A stretch of DNA of 64,000 nucleotides from Ewingella americana ATCC 33852 (GTDB lineage Bacteria > Pseudomonadota > Gammaproteobacteria > Enterobacterales > Enterobacteriaceae): assembly GCF_000735345.1 (NCBI RefSeq), contig NZ_JMPJ01000053.1, forward strand, positions 306,217 through 370,216. The letters run 5' to 3'. The position numbers were made by a program, and so were the translations under genes. Positions 56,940 through 64,000 of the stretch are shown in pieces (the first letter of the stretch is position 1; every line of letters starts with the position of its first letter). The notes beneath the pieces were generated by a model that saw nothing but the letters and a program-made list of their open reading frames with translations, was not told the DNA's origin and did not search any database.

Positions 56940-58603
56940 TTCAGAAACTGGGCGACGGCGTTAAACAGAGCCTGTAACGAGGCGCTCGACACATCGCTAT
57001 CAATTCCCACGCCATAGAAGGTTTCACCCTGCTTGCGTTGGCAACTGACATAAGCCACCGCGCGGCTGTGGCTCTGATGCCCCAGCGTGTGCTCATGGTA
57101 GTCGCCGATGTCCAGCTGCAAGTCAAAGTGACCACTCAGGGCATCTACCGCGCCGGACAACAGACCATTGCCGCTGCCTGATAAAGTCAGATCCTGCCCC
57201 TGATATTTCACTCGGGCGCTAAAGTGGTACTGATTTCGTTCATCGCTGCGGATGTCATAACCCAGCAGTTGCAGCACTGGCTGGTCTACCAAGCCATAGC
57301 GCAGGCGGAACAGACGCCAAATATCGCTGGTGCTCATCTCTTTGCCAGTGGTGTCGGTTTCACGCTGCACGGCTTTGCTGAAGGCTATTTGCAGGCCGCG
57401 TGGCAATTTCAGGCCGTGGTTCTGCTCCAGCAGCCATGCCGCGCCGCTTTTCCCAGACTGGCTGTTCACGCGGATCACCGCCTCATAGCTGCAACCCACG
57501 TCGGCGGGGTCTAGCGGCAAGTAAGGCACTTGCCAGTAGGTATCGCCACGGCTGGCTTGGGCGGCGAAACCTTTTTTGATGGCGTCCTGATGCGAACCCG
57601 AGAAGGCGGTAAACACCAGCTCACCGGCATAAGGGTGGCGAGGGTGTACCGGCAGTTGATTGCACTGCTCAACAATCTCTACCAGACTCTGCAAGTTGCT
57701 GAAATCTAAGCCCGGTGAAATCCCCTGCGTGTAGAAGTTTAATGCCAAGGTGACCAAATCCACATTGCCGGTGCGCTCGCCGTTGCCAAACAGACAGCCT
57801 TCGACTCGGTCTGCCCCTGCCAGCATCGCCAGCTCGGCGCAGGCCACGCCGGTGCCTCGGTCATTGTGCGGATGCACACTGATCGACACCTGATCGCGGC
57901 GGCTAAAGTGACGGCAGAACCACTCAATCTGATCGGCATAGATGTTCGGCGTGCTGACCTCAACGGTCGCCGGCAGGTTAATGATCATCGGGCGCTGGGC
58001 GTTCGGCTGCCACACTTCGGCCACGGCTTCACAAATCTCTAAAGAGAATTCCAACTCGGTGAAACAGAAGGTTTCCGGCGAATATTCGAAGGTCCACTGG
58101 GTTTGCGGATACTGTTCGCACAGTTGGCGGATCTGCTTGGCCCCGCGCACCGCCAGTTCGCGCGTTGCCGCTTTATCTTGATTAAAGACCACATCGCGGA
58201 AAATTGGCGCGGTGGCGTTGTATAAGTGAACGATGGCGCGCGGCACGTCTTTTAAGGCTTCAAAAGTGCGCTCAATCAGGTCAGGCCGTGATGGGGTAAG
58301 CACCTGAATATAGACATCATCCGGAATTGCTTGGTCTTCAATCAGCCCGCGAACAAAGTCAAAGTCGGTCTGCGAAGCCGAAGGGAAAGCCACTTCAATC
58401 TGCTTAAAACCGCAGCGCACCAACACATCAAAGAACTGGCGTTTGCGCTCATTATCCATCGGCTCGGCCAGGGACTGGTTGCCATCGCGTAGATCGCTTG
58501 AACACCACTGCGGCACCTTATTCAGCACTTTTCCCGGCCATTGACGATCGGCCAGATTGACTGGCGGAAAGGAACGATATTTCTGAGAAGGGTCGACTAA
58601 CAT
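56936..58603 (-). CDS. 2-isopropylmalate synthase, LeuA2 type
   Basis: A 555-residue enzyme of the long LeuA2 class (not the 520-residue enterobacterial LeuA). The catalytic domain has SSDLRDGNQSLAEPMD and the metal-binding HPHNDRGTG, and the C-terminal regulatory domain ends with GVGIDSDVSSASLQALF. It joins acetyl-CoA and 2-oxoisovalerate at the start of leucine synthesis. The start at 58603 (MLVDPSQKYRSFPPV) follows GGAG. It stands away from leuABCD. A role in a second leucine route or related chain extension is possible. Confidence 0.88.
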   Translation of the reverse strand: MLVDPSQKYRSFPPVNLADRQWPGKVLNKVPQWCSSDLRDGNQSLAEPMDNERKRQFFDVLVRCGFKQIEVAFPSASQTDFDFVRGLIEDQAIPDDVYIQVLTPSRPDLIERTFEALKDVPRAIVHLYNATAPIFRDVVFNQDKAATRELAVRGAKQIRQLCEQYPQTQWTFEYSPETFCFTELEFSLEICEAVAEVWQPNAQRPMIINLPATVEVSTPNIYADQIEWFCRHFSRRDQVSISVHPHNDRGTGVACAELAMLAGADRVEGCLFGNGERTGNVDLVTLALNFYTQGISPGLDFSNLQSLVEIVEQCNQLPVHPRHPYAGELVFTAFSGSHQDAIKKGFAAQASRGDTYWQVPYLPLDPADVGCSYEAVIRVNSQSGKSGAAWLLEQNHGLKLPRGLQIAFSKAVQRETDTTGKEMSTSDIWRLFRLRYGLVDQPVLQLLGYDIRSDERNQYHFSARVKYQGQDLTLSGSGNGLLSGAVDALSGHFDLQLDIGDYHEHTLGHQSHSRAVAYVSCQRKQGETFYGVGIDSDVSSASLQALFNAVAQFLN

Positions 58604-58755
58604 GGTAATTCTCCATTCAATACTGCTGACCTCATGCCGCAGCCTGAAAAGAGTATGACGCAAGCCGCCAAAAGGCGCGCCTCGCTAACTGACAGTGACC
58701 CGTGAGAAACGGACAACAGGATGGAGCATTACATGAGAAGGGGTTAGCAATAGAA

Positions 58756-58780
58756 CGGGCTACGTGGAGTGCGTAGCCCG
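58756..58780 (-). terminator. Inverted repeat after the IraP-like gene
   Basis: A perfect 9-bp stem CGGGCTACG / CGTAGCCCG with loop TGGAGTG, ten bases after the stop. No long T-run on the minus strand. Confidence 0.6.
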
Positions 58781-58789
58781 GAGGGAGGA

Positions 58790-59074
58790 TTACTCTTCTG
58801 CGTTTTCAGCCACAAAGCGTGTGACTTTTAATAAGCGATCAAAGTGAGAAAGGATGAGTTCCACGTCTGATTGCAGGATCTCATCCGACGATTTAGCTGC
58901 CGCTAAAACCGCATTGTGGATATTGGTTGATATGTCGTCCTGAGATTCTTTCCCCACCGAAAGAACCAGCGCAGCTATAAGCAAGGATTGCGCTTCAACC
59001 TGAGCCACCAGCTCTTTAGCCTCTACTTCGACTTTGGACAGTTTGATCAGCACATCAATCATCAAGTTTTTCAT
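58790..59074 (-). CDS. iraP: IraP-like anti-adapter of RpoS degradation
   Basis: A 94-residue protein. Its N-terminal half, MKNLMIDVLIKLSKVEVEAK then ELVAQVEAQSLLIAAL, closely follows E. coli IraP (MKNLIAELLFKLAQ..ELCAQVEALEIIVTAM). The rest is helical and acidic, as in IraP, but diverges. IraP binds the adapter RssB and blocks delivery of sigma-S to ClpXP. The start at 59074 follows AAGGG; the frame extends to 59227 without family support. Its neighbours differ from E. coli iraP. Confidence in the family is good, in function moderate. Confidence 0.75.
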   Translation of the reverse strand: MKNLMIDVLIKLSKVEVEAKELVAQVEAQSLLIAALVLSVGKESQDDISTNIHNAVLAAAKSSDEILQSDVELILSHFDRLLKVTRFVAENAEE

Positions 59075-59288
59075 TTTCGTACCCTTGGTTAACTCCGCAC
59101 AATGGAAAGTAGCACTGAATGTTGTGCAGCGGAAGTTAGGACTATCACACCCTGATGATATAACCTCATCCCGCCCTATTTCTGCTGGATCACGCCTAAA
59201 TACACCACATCCTCCCCGCGGCCCCAAAGCTATGCTAAGTTGAAATTAGGTTGGCATTAGACTGCGCGGTAGTGCCACGGGAGGCGTG

Positions 59289-59492
59289 ATGATTTTCCAG
59301 AAAGGCAGCATCGTTAAGCATCAGTCCGGCGAGATTAAGGGGGTGGTCACCAACATCTTCGAGCCGCTATCAGGGGATGTTTGTTACTACATTGCTTGGG
59401 GCGATGGCACCATCAGCCTGCACCGCGAAAATGAATTACGCTGGGCCAGCGTGGATACGCCAAAGACCTTCAGAAATTTCTACGAGAAATAA
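59289..59492 (+). CDS. 67-residue protein of unknown function, SH3-like
   Basis: A small protein with alternating strands: FQKGSIVKHQSGEIKGVVTN, then DVCYYIAWGDGTISLH and a final FRNFYEK. The pattern of a small beta-barrel domain resembles the YodC-like protein at 50879, though sequence identity is weak. The GGGAGG sequence is placed well for ATG at 59289 (a GTG three bases earlier is also possible). It lies between the divergent IraP-like gene and fabV. Confidence 0.6.
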   Translation: MIFQKGSIVKHQSGEIKGVVTNIFEPLSGDVCYYIAWGDGTISLHRENELRWASVDTPKTFRNFYEK

Positions 59493-59548
59493 GAGCCAAT
59501 ATTAAGTAATATTGTCTTCCTTTTATAAGCAACCAAGATAAACCATTC

Positions 59549-60748
59549 ATGATAATCAAACCTAAAATTCGCGGCTTTATCTGTACGACCACTCATCCGG
59601 TAGGCTGTGAAGCCAACGTGCGTGAGCAAATTGCCTACGTGAAAGCGCAAGGCAAACTGAAAGACGGACCAAAACGCGTCCTGGTCATCGGTGCCTCTAC
59701 GGGTTATGGGCTTGCCTCAAGAATTAATGCTGCTTTCGGTTCTGATGCAGCAACCATCGGCGTATTTTTCGAAAAACCGGGTAGCGAAGCGAAAACCGGT
59801 TCTGCTGGCTGGTACAACGCAGCGGCATTCGATAAAGCAGCCAAAGAAGAAGGTCTGTACTCTAAAAGCGTCAACGGTGATGCATTCTCCAATGAATGCC
59901 GCGACACCGTGATCAAGCTGATTAAAGAAGATCTCGGCCAAATCGATCTGGTGGTTTACTCACTGGCTTCCCCAGTGCGCAAAATGCCAGAAAGCGGCGA
60001 ACTGGTGCGTTCAGCCCTGAAACCTATCGGCGAACCGTACCAATCTACCGCGCTGGACACCAACAAAGACAAGCTGGTTTCTGCCGTGGTTGAGCCTGCA
60101 AACGAGCAAGAAATCGCAGATACCATTAAAGTAATGGGCGGCCAGGACTGGGAGCTGTGGATCAACGCTCTGGCAGACGCTGGCGTGTTGGCAGATAACG
60201 CCAAATCCGTGGCTTACTCTTACATCGGTACTGAACTGACTTGGCCAATCTACTGGCACGGTACGCTGGGCAAAGCCAAAGAAGACTTGGATCGCGCAGC
60301 GCACGCTATCGATACCAAACTGAAAGCCAAAGGCGGCTCGGCTAACGTTGCGGTACTGAAATCTGTTGTGACTCAGGCTTCTGCAGCGATTCCGGTTATG
60401 CCTCTGTACATCTCAATCGTGTTCAAAATCATGAAAGAGCAAGGTATCCACGAAGGCTGTATCGAGCAGATCCAACGCCTATTCGCGACCAAAATGTACA
60501 ACGACCAGACTCCATCCACCGACGACAAAAACCGTCTGCGTCTGGATGACTGGGAACTGCGTGACGAAGTGCAGAAAACCTGTGGCGAAATCTGGAAGCA
60601 GCTGAATGATGACAACATCTATCAGTTGACTGATTACCAGAGCTATAAAGAAGAGTTCCTGCGCCTGTTCGGCTTCGGCCTGAAAGGCGTTGATTACGAC
60701 GCCGACGTCAGCGGCGAAGTAAACTTCGACGTCATCGAATTAGTTTAA
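59549..60748 (+). CDS. fabV: Trans-2-enoyl-CoA/ACP reductase FabV
   Basis: A 399-residue enoyl reductase of the FabV family. The NADH-binding [15 protein letters not shown] is at about residues 44-58, and the catalytic Tyr235 and Lys244 lie in [10 protein letters not shown], the FabV YX8K motif. It reduces enoyl-ACP or enoyl-CoA in the last step of fatty acid elongation and is naturally resistant to triclosan in many species. Whether a FabI is also present cannot be seen. No strong Shine-Dalgarno lies ahead of the start. Confidence 0.95.
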   Translation: MIIKPKIRGFICTTTHPVGCEANVREQIAYVKAQGKLKDGPKRVLVIGASTGYGLASRINAAFGSDAATIGVFFEKPGSEAKTGSAGWYNAAAFDKAAKEEGLYSKSVNGDAFSNECRDTVIKLIKEDLGQIDLVVYSLASPVRKMPESGELVRSALKPIGEPYQSTALDTNKDKLVSAVVEPANEQEIADTIKVMGGQDWELWINALADAGVLADNAKSVAYSYIGTELTWPIYWHGTLGKAKEDLDRAAHAIDTKLKAKGGSANVAVLKSVVTQASAAIPVMPLYISIVFKIMKEQGIHEGCIEQIQRLFATKMYNDQTPSTDDKNRLRLDDWELRDEVQKTCGEIWKQLNDDNIYQLTDYQSYKEEFLRLFGFGLKGVDYDADVSGEVNFDVIELV

Positions 60749-60778
60749 ACCTTAATCGTTTAAACATTGAAAATGAAT

Positions 60779-60806
60779 AAGCCTGCTTAATTGCAGGCTT
60801 TTTTTT
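60779..60806 (+). terminator. Rho-independent terminator of fabV
   Basis: Stem AAGCCTGC / GCAGGCTT followed by a run of T, about 30 bp after the fabV stop. Confidence 0.92.
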
Positions 60807-60821
60807 GGCTCTTTTAAAATG

Positions 60822-60843
60822 AAAAAACCTCGCATTGGCGAGG
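60822..60843 (-). terminator. Rho-independent terminator of the secreted protein gene
   Basis: Stem CCTCGC-ATTG-GCGAGG with six A on the plus strand, T on the minus. It is about 40 bp after the stop of the gene at 60882. Confidence 0.85.
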
Positions 60844-60881
60844 CTATTTTTCACTTTAGTTCTGTTTATATATCAAAAACG

Positions 60882-61262
60882 CTAAATCTTATGTTCTTTT
60901 TTATCAGTATCGATCATCAAATAGCTCAAAAGACCATCATTGGCATTTTTTCTAGCCAAATCGTTATCGGCTACTAAATAAAATGACGTTGCGACATCAT
61001 AAGGCGATTTGTCTGCTGGATAAACAACAAACTGAAGCGCCTCGCCACCTTTAATTGGTGAGCATTGAATTTGCCATGAGCCGTCTTTTTCAGCAGCAGG
61101 CAGGCATTTACTCATTCCAAAGCTATATGACATTTTAGAACTTACAGAGGCAACTGCGTCCTTTACATACTTCGGTGCATTAGCACTTCCATAGTTCGCG
61201 TATGCAAATGAAACAACGAGCGCAAGCGGGACTACGCACAAAAATAGCGGCTTAATTTTCAT
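60882..61262 (-). CDS. Secreted protein of unknown function
   Basis: A 126-residue protein with a signal peptide MKIKPLFLCVVPLALVVSFA, likely cut after AYA. The mature part holds two cysteines about 15 residues apart (SKCLPAA and IQCSP), which could form a disulfide bond. The C-terminal part has strands and ends LMIDTDKKEHKI. The start at 61262 is chosen by the AGGA ahead and the signal; the longer frame to 61349 is leader. It has lower G+C than its neighbours, which hints at transfer. No family was recognised. Confidence 0.65.
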   Translation of the reverse strand: MKIKPLFLCVVPLALVVSFAYANYGSANAPKYVKDAVASVSSKMSYSFGMSKCLPAAEKDGSWQIQCSPIKGGEALQFVVYPADKSPYDVATSFYLVADNDLARKNANDGLLSYLMIDTDKKEHKI

Positions 61263-62473
61263 CGTCCTGATACCTGTAGAAAACAAGGATTGGTAAGAGC
61301 GCGTACAGATTAATCCTAAATTTCTATTATTTCCAGTCCAAACATACAAAAATCTTCAGAATTTATAACCTTTGTTTGTAAGTGGACTTCTTTGGCGATG
61401 TCAGGGTCGATTACCAGCTTATGTCTAGTTTTTTATGCTCAGCCGCTTAAGCAAGAAGTTTAAAAACAGCATAATCCCTTAATAAATAATATAAAAATCA
61501 TGGATTACATTCACTTACAGGTCCTTTACCTAAGCTTTACTTAGCACCAAGACCCTGCGTCCAGCAACGTTTTACCATCACATTAAAGTCATATACATTC
61601 AAAATATTTAACATTGCCATTTATCAAGCATTGACGCTGTCAAAAAGCCCTTTATTCCCCTTTTGGCTTCATCAAAAATGGGAAGCTAGTTGCTTAACTT
61701 CTGCATAAGGGAAATATATTCTAATCACTATATCTCTAATATATTTAGCCACTGCGTAAAAGATTTAAATCAAAAACCCAACATAAATTTATCCATTTCA
61801 TTACATGAATGAAATAAAAGTTATTAATTCGGAATAATTATAACTCTGATTATAATAAACCGTTTTCATGCCTTATTATTAATTCTCTTTTCAATGACGG
61901 TTATTAAATAAGCCATTTGAAAGTTAGCCCTCATCTTCTTCAGATAGCAATCGCCACTCGTTCATTATTTAGTCAGTAAGTACGTTATTCCAGCACACAG
62001 GTCACTGCAAAAAAATCTCAATTTTTTAATCGGTTGGCGAGATATCACTCCTTAAACAGGGGCTTTGCGAAGAAGGTTCAGCCACTGTCTCTCCCTCAGC
62101 GAAGGCCAATGTAGTGCGTCATGAACCCAAAAGTTGGGCATACCTTGCATTTTACTGAATCGCTTGCAGTTAATCTCATCAATATTTGTGATTACCATCA
62201 CGAGCAAAACGCGTATTATTCGCGTCTGTATGATTTTGGATTGTTTAATTAACAGACATTCATCATTCATGTAAAAAATACTATACGTTTATTCCATCCT
62301 TATTTTTCATGTTGGTTATAATTAGCTACGTTTTAACATTAGTATTACAGCACTTCTCAGCATTGATGATTGGGGAGTACAGAAAAGAGCCATTCAGAGC
62401 TCATAAATGAGAATAAGCGCGATATGGCGCGACGTTCAGCGCTATTTGGGCGAAAAACAGGAATCAATACAAC
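61263..62473. other. AT-rich non-coding region upstream of cycA
   Basis: About 1.2 kb between the secreted-protein gene and cycA. It is strongly AT-rich with many short runs. One 72-codon minus-strand frame (62052-62270) shows no ribosome site or family. The only clear signal is a CRP-like site near 62194. It may be remnants of a lost gene or a silenced region. Confidence 0.5.
62187..62202 (+). promoter_or_regulatory. CRP-like site upstream of cycA
   Basis: TGTGA-TTACCA-TCACG: nine of ten half-site bases match the CRP consensus. It is about 280 bp before the cycA start. An extended -10-like TGTATGAT follows at 62227-62234, but the spacing is a few bases longer than usual for a class II promoter. 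Confidence 0.55.
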
Positions 62474-63874
62474 ATGCAAGACGAGTCTAAAATCCTCAGC
62501 AAGCCGGAAGAGGAAGGCGCAGAGAACCTGCGGCGCAACCTCAGCAACCGGCATATCCAGCTTATTGCTATCGGTGGCGCTATTGGCACTGGCCTATTCA
62601 TGGGATCAGGGAAAACCATCAGTTTGGCGGGTCCATCCATCATCTTCGTTTATATGATCATCGGCTTTATGCTGTTTTTCGTGATGCGTGCGATGGGTGA
62701 ACTGCTGCTTTCTAACCTTGAATATAAATCCTTCAGCGACTTCGCCGCCGACCTGCTGGGTCCGTGGGCGGGTTACTTTACTGGCTGGACCTACTGGTTC
62801 TGCTGGGTGGTCACCGGCATCGCCGACGTGGTCGCCATCACCGCCTATGCCCAATTCTGGTTCCCCGGATTGTCACAATGGATAGCTTCCTTACTTTGCG
62901 TGCTCGTTTTGCTGAGCCTGAACCTCGCTACCGTTAAGATGTTTGGTGAGATGGAGTTCTGGTTCGCGATGATTAAAATCGTCGCCATCGTCGGCTTGAT
63001 CATCACCGGTTTAGTCATGGTGCTGACTCATTTTGAGACGCCAACCGGCTCGGTCGCCTCTTTCAACAACTTGTGGAATGACGGCGGCTTCTTCCCGCAC
63101 GGCATCAGCGGCTTCTTTGCTGGCTTCCAGATAGCGATTTTCGCCTTCGTCGGTATTGAGTTAGTCGGCACAACTGCTGCCGAAACCAAAGATCCCGAGA
63201 AGTCTTTGCCGCGCGCCATCAACGCCATCCCGCTGCGCATCATCATGTTCTACGTTTTCTCGCTGATTATGATTATGTCAGTCACGCCGTGGAGCTCCGT
63301 GGTACCTGATAAGAGCCCATTCGTCGAGCTGTTCGTGATTGCCGGTCTGCCAGCCGCCGCCAGCATTATCAACTTCGTGGTGCTGACCTCTGCGGCCTCT
63401 TCCGCCAACAGCGGCGTGTTCTCCACCAGCCGCATGCTGTTCGGTTTGGCTCAGGAAGGTAATGCGCCGAAGGCCTTCGGGAAATTGTCCTCCCGCGCGG
63501 TGCCGTCAAACGGCCTGACCTTCTCCTGTATCTGCCTGCTCGGCGGCGTAGTGTTGATTTACCTGATCCCAGACGTGGTGACGGTATTCACGCTGGTAAC
63601 CACCGTTTCCGCCATTTTGTTTATGTTCGTTTGGACCATCATCCTCTGCTCGTATCTGGTATATCGCCGCCAGCGCCCGCAGCTGCATGAGAGATCTATC
63701 TACAAAATGCCATTGGGCAAGTTGATGTGTTGGGTATGTATGGCATTCTTCGCCTGCGTACTGGTGCTGCTGACCTTGCAAGATGACACCCGACAGGCGC
63801 TGATGGTCACGCCACTGTGGTTTGTGGTGCTGGCGGTGGGATATTGGATCAGGACGAGAAATCGGAAAGTCTGA
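62474..63874 (+). CDS. cycA: D-serine/D-alanine/glycine transporter CycA
   Basis: A 466-residue amino acid permease of the APC family, nearly identical to E. coli CycA over its central part. The first helix NRHIQLIAIGGAIGTGLFMG carries the glycine-rich substrate/sodium-site loop, and later segments such as VGIELVGTTAAETKDPEKSL are family marks. Twelve helices are expected. It takes up glycine, D-alanine, D-serine and D-cycloserine. Its leader is long, so regulation by small RNAs such as GcvB is possible, as in E. coli. Confidence 0.96.
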   Translation: MQDESKILSKPEEEGAENLRRNLSNRHIQLIAIGGAIGTGLFMGSGKTISLAGPSIIFVYMIIGFMLFFVMRAMGELLLSNLEYKSFSDFAADLLGPWAGYFTGWTYWFCWVVTGIADVVAITAYAQFWFPGLSQWIASLLCVLVLLSLNLATVKMFGEMEFWFAMIKIVAIVGLIITGLVMVLTHFETPTGSVASFNNLWNDGGFFPHGISGFFAGFQIAIFAFVGIELVGTTAAETKDPEKSLPRAINAIPLRIIMFYVFSLIMIMSVTPWSSVVPDKSPFVELFVIAGLPAAASIINFVVLTSAASSANSGVFSTSRMLFGLAQEGNAPKAFGKLSSRAVPSNGLTFSCICLLGGVVLIYLIPDVVTVFTLVTTVSAILFMFVWTIILCSYLVYRRQRPQLHERSIYKMPLGKLMCWVCMAFFACVLVLLTLQDDTRQALMVTPLWFVVLAVGYWIRTRNRKV

Positions 63875-63930
63875 TTTTTTAATTCAAAATCGTATCTTTC
63901 AGATTATTGGGATGTGGTTTTGATTTTGCT

Positions 63931-63954
63931 CCTTCCCCTTTCAGGAGGGGAAGG
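63931..63954. repeat. Extragenic palindrome after cycA
   Basis: CCTTCCCC / GGGGAAGG with an 8-base loop, followed by the G-rich CTGGGATGGGGTG. It looks like a dispersed intergenic repeat of the kind common in enterobacterial genomes. Only one copy is in the window. The rest of 63875-64000 shows no gene. Confidence 0.5.
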
Positions 63955-64000
63955 CTGGGATGGGGTGTGGGGTTTGCCTAATTGTGCACGGAGTCAAACC

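Noticed and set aside
62052-62270. 72-codon minus-strand frame upstream of cycA
   Set aside because: No ribosome site, AT-rich first half, and it covers the CRP-like site; no known family recalled.

Overview
The window is a chromosomal segment of an enterobacterium (Enterobacterales). Three tRNA genes (Cys and Gly read identical to the E. coli sequences as I remember them), ptsG with its Mlc/CRP/SgrS control sites, the rne leader, and the gene orders rpmF-plsX-fabHDG-acpP-fabF-pabC-mltG-tmk-holB-ycfH-ptsG and uvrY-uvrC-pgsA-glyW-cysT-leuZ all support this. Protein divergence from E. coli, a fabV-type enoyl reductase, a LeuA2-type isopropylmalate synthase and an IraP-like gene suggest a Serratia/Rahnella/Yersinia-like relative rather than Escherichia itself. 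The exact genus cannot be settled from sequence reading alone.

1-15.3 kb is core genome on the minus strand: lpoB (cut by the window edge), ycfL, hinT, ptsG, then the fatty acid and cell-envelope cluster running from yceD-rpmF through plsX, fabH, fabD, fabG, acpP, fabF, pabC, mltG, tmk, holB and ycfH. The Maf-family gene yceF (plus) and rluC (minus) follow. 15.4-24 kb carries rne with its long leader, an ABM-domain monooxygenase, pyrC, SOS-controlled dinI, bssS, solA, an RcsA-like regulator preceded by a tightly coupled 14-codon leader ORF, and tqsA.

25-39 kb holds yceJ-yceI, trhO, an old-yellow-enzyme homologue, lpxL, mdtG, a VOC protein, mysB, yceK, opgGH and divergent opgC (osmoregulated periplasmic glucans). 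39-43.4 kb is an accessory efflux module: a DHA2-type MFS pump plus a HlyD adaptor, divergent from an IclR regulator and a universal stress protein, with a cluster of repeated palindromic motifs in the shared intergenic region. 43.4-49 kb is a patchwork of small proteins: two paralogous FEYRNW proteins, a DUF2502 protein, a 43-residue CxxC microprotein, yccJ, a YlaC-like membrane protein, a GyrI-like protein, deoR, pphA and a zinc-ribbon protein.

49-56 kb contains proP, a YodC-like small gene, three tRNAs (Leu-UAA, Cys-GCA, Gly-GCC), pgsA, uvrC, uvrY and yecF. 56-64 kb holds an AraC regulator convergent with leuA2, an IraP-like anti-adapter, small unknown genes, fabV, a secreted unknown protein, a 1.2-kb AT-rich non-coding stretch with a good CRP-like site, and cycA. 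No CRISPR array, insertion sequence, prophage or rRNA was seen. Nothing amounts to a clear new multi-gene system. The best leads are the leader-ORF-coupled RcsA-like gene, the IclR operator cluster, the FEYRNW paralogues, the CxxC microprotein and the IraP-like gene.
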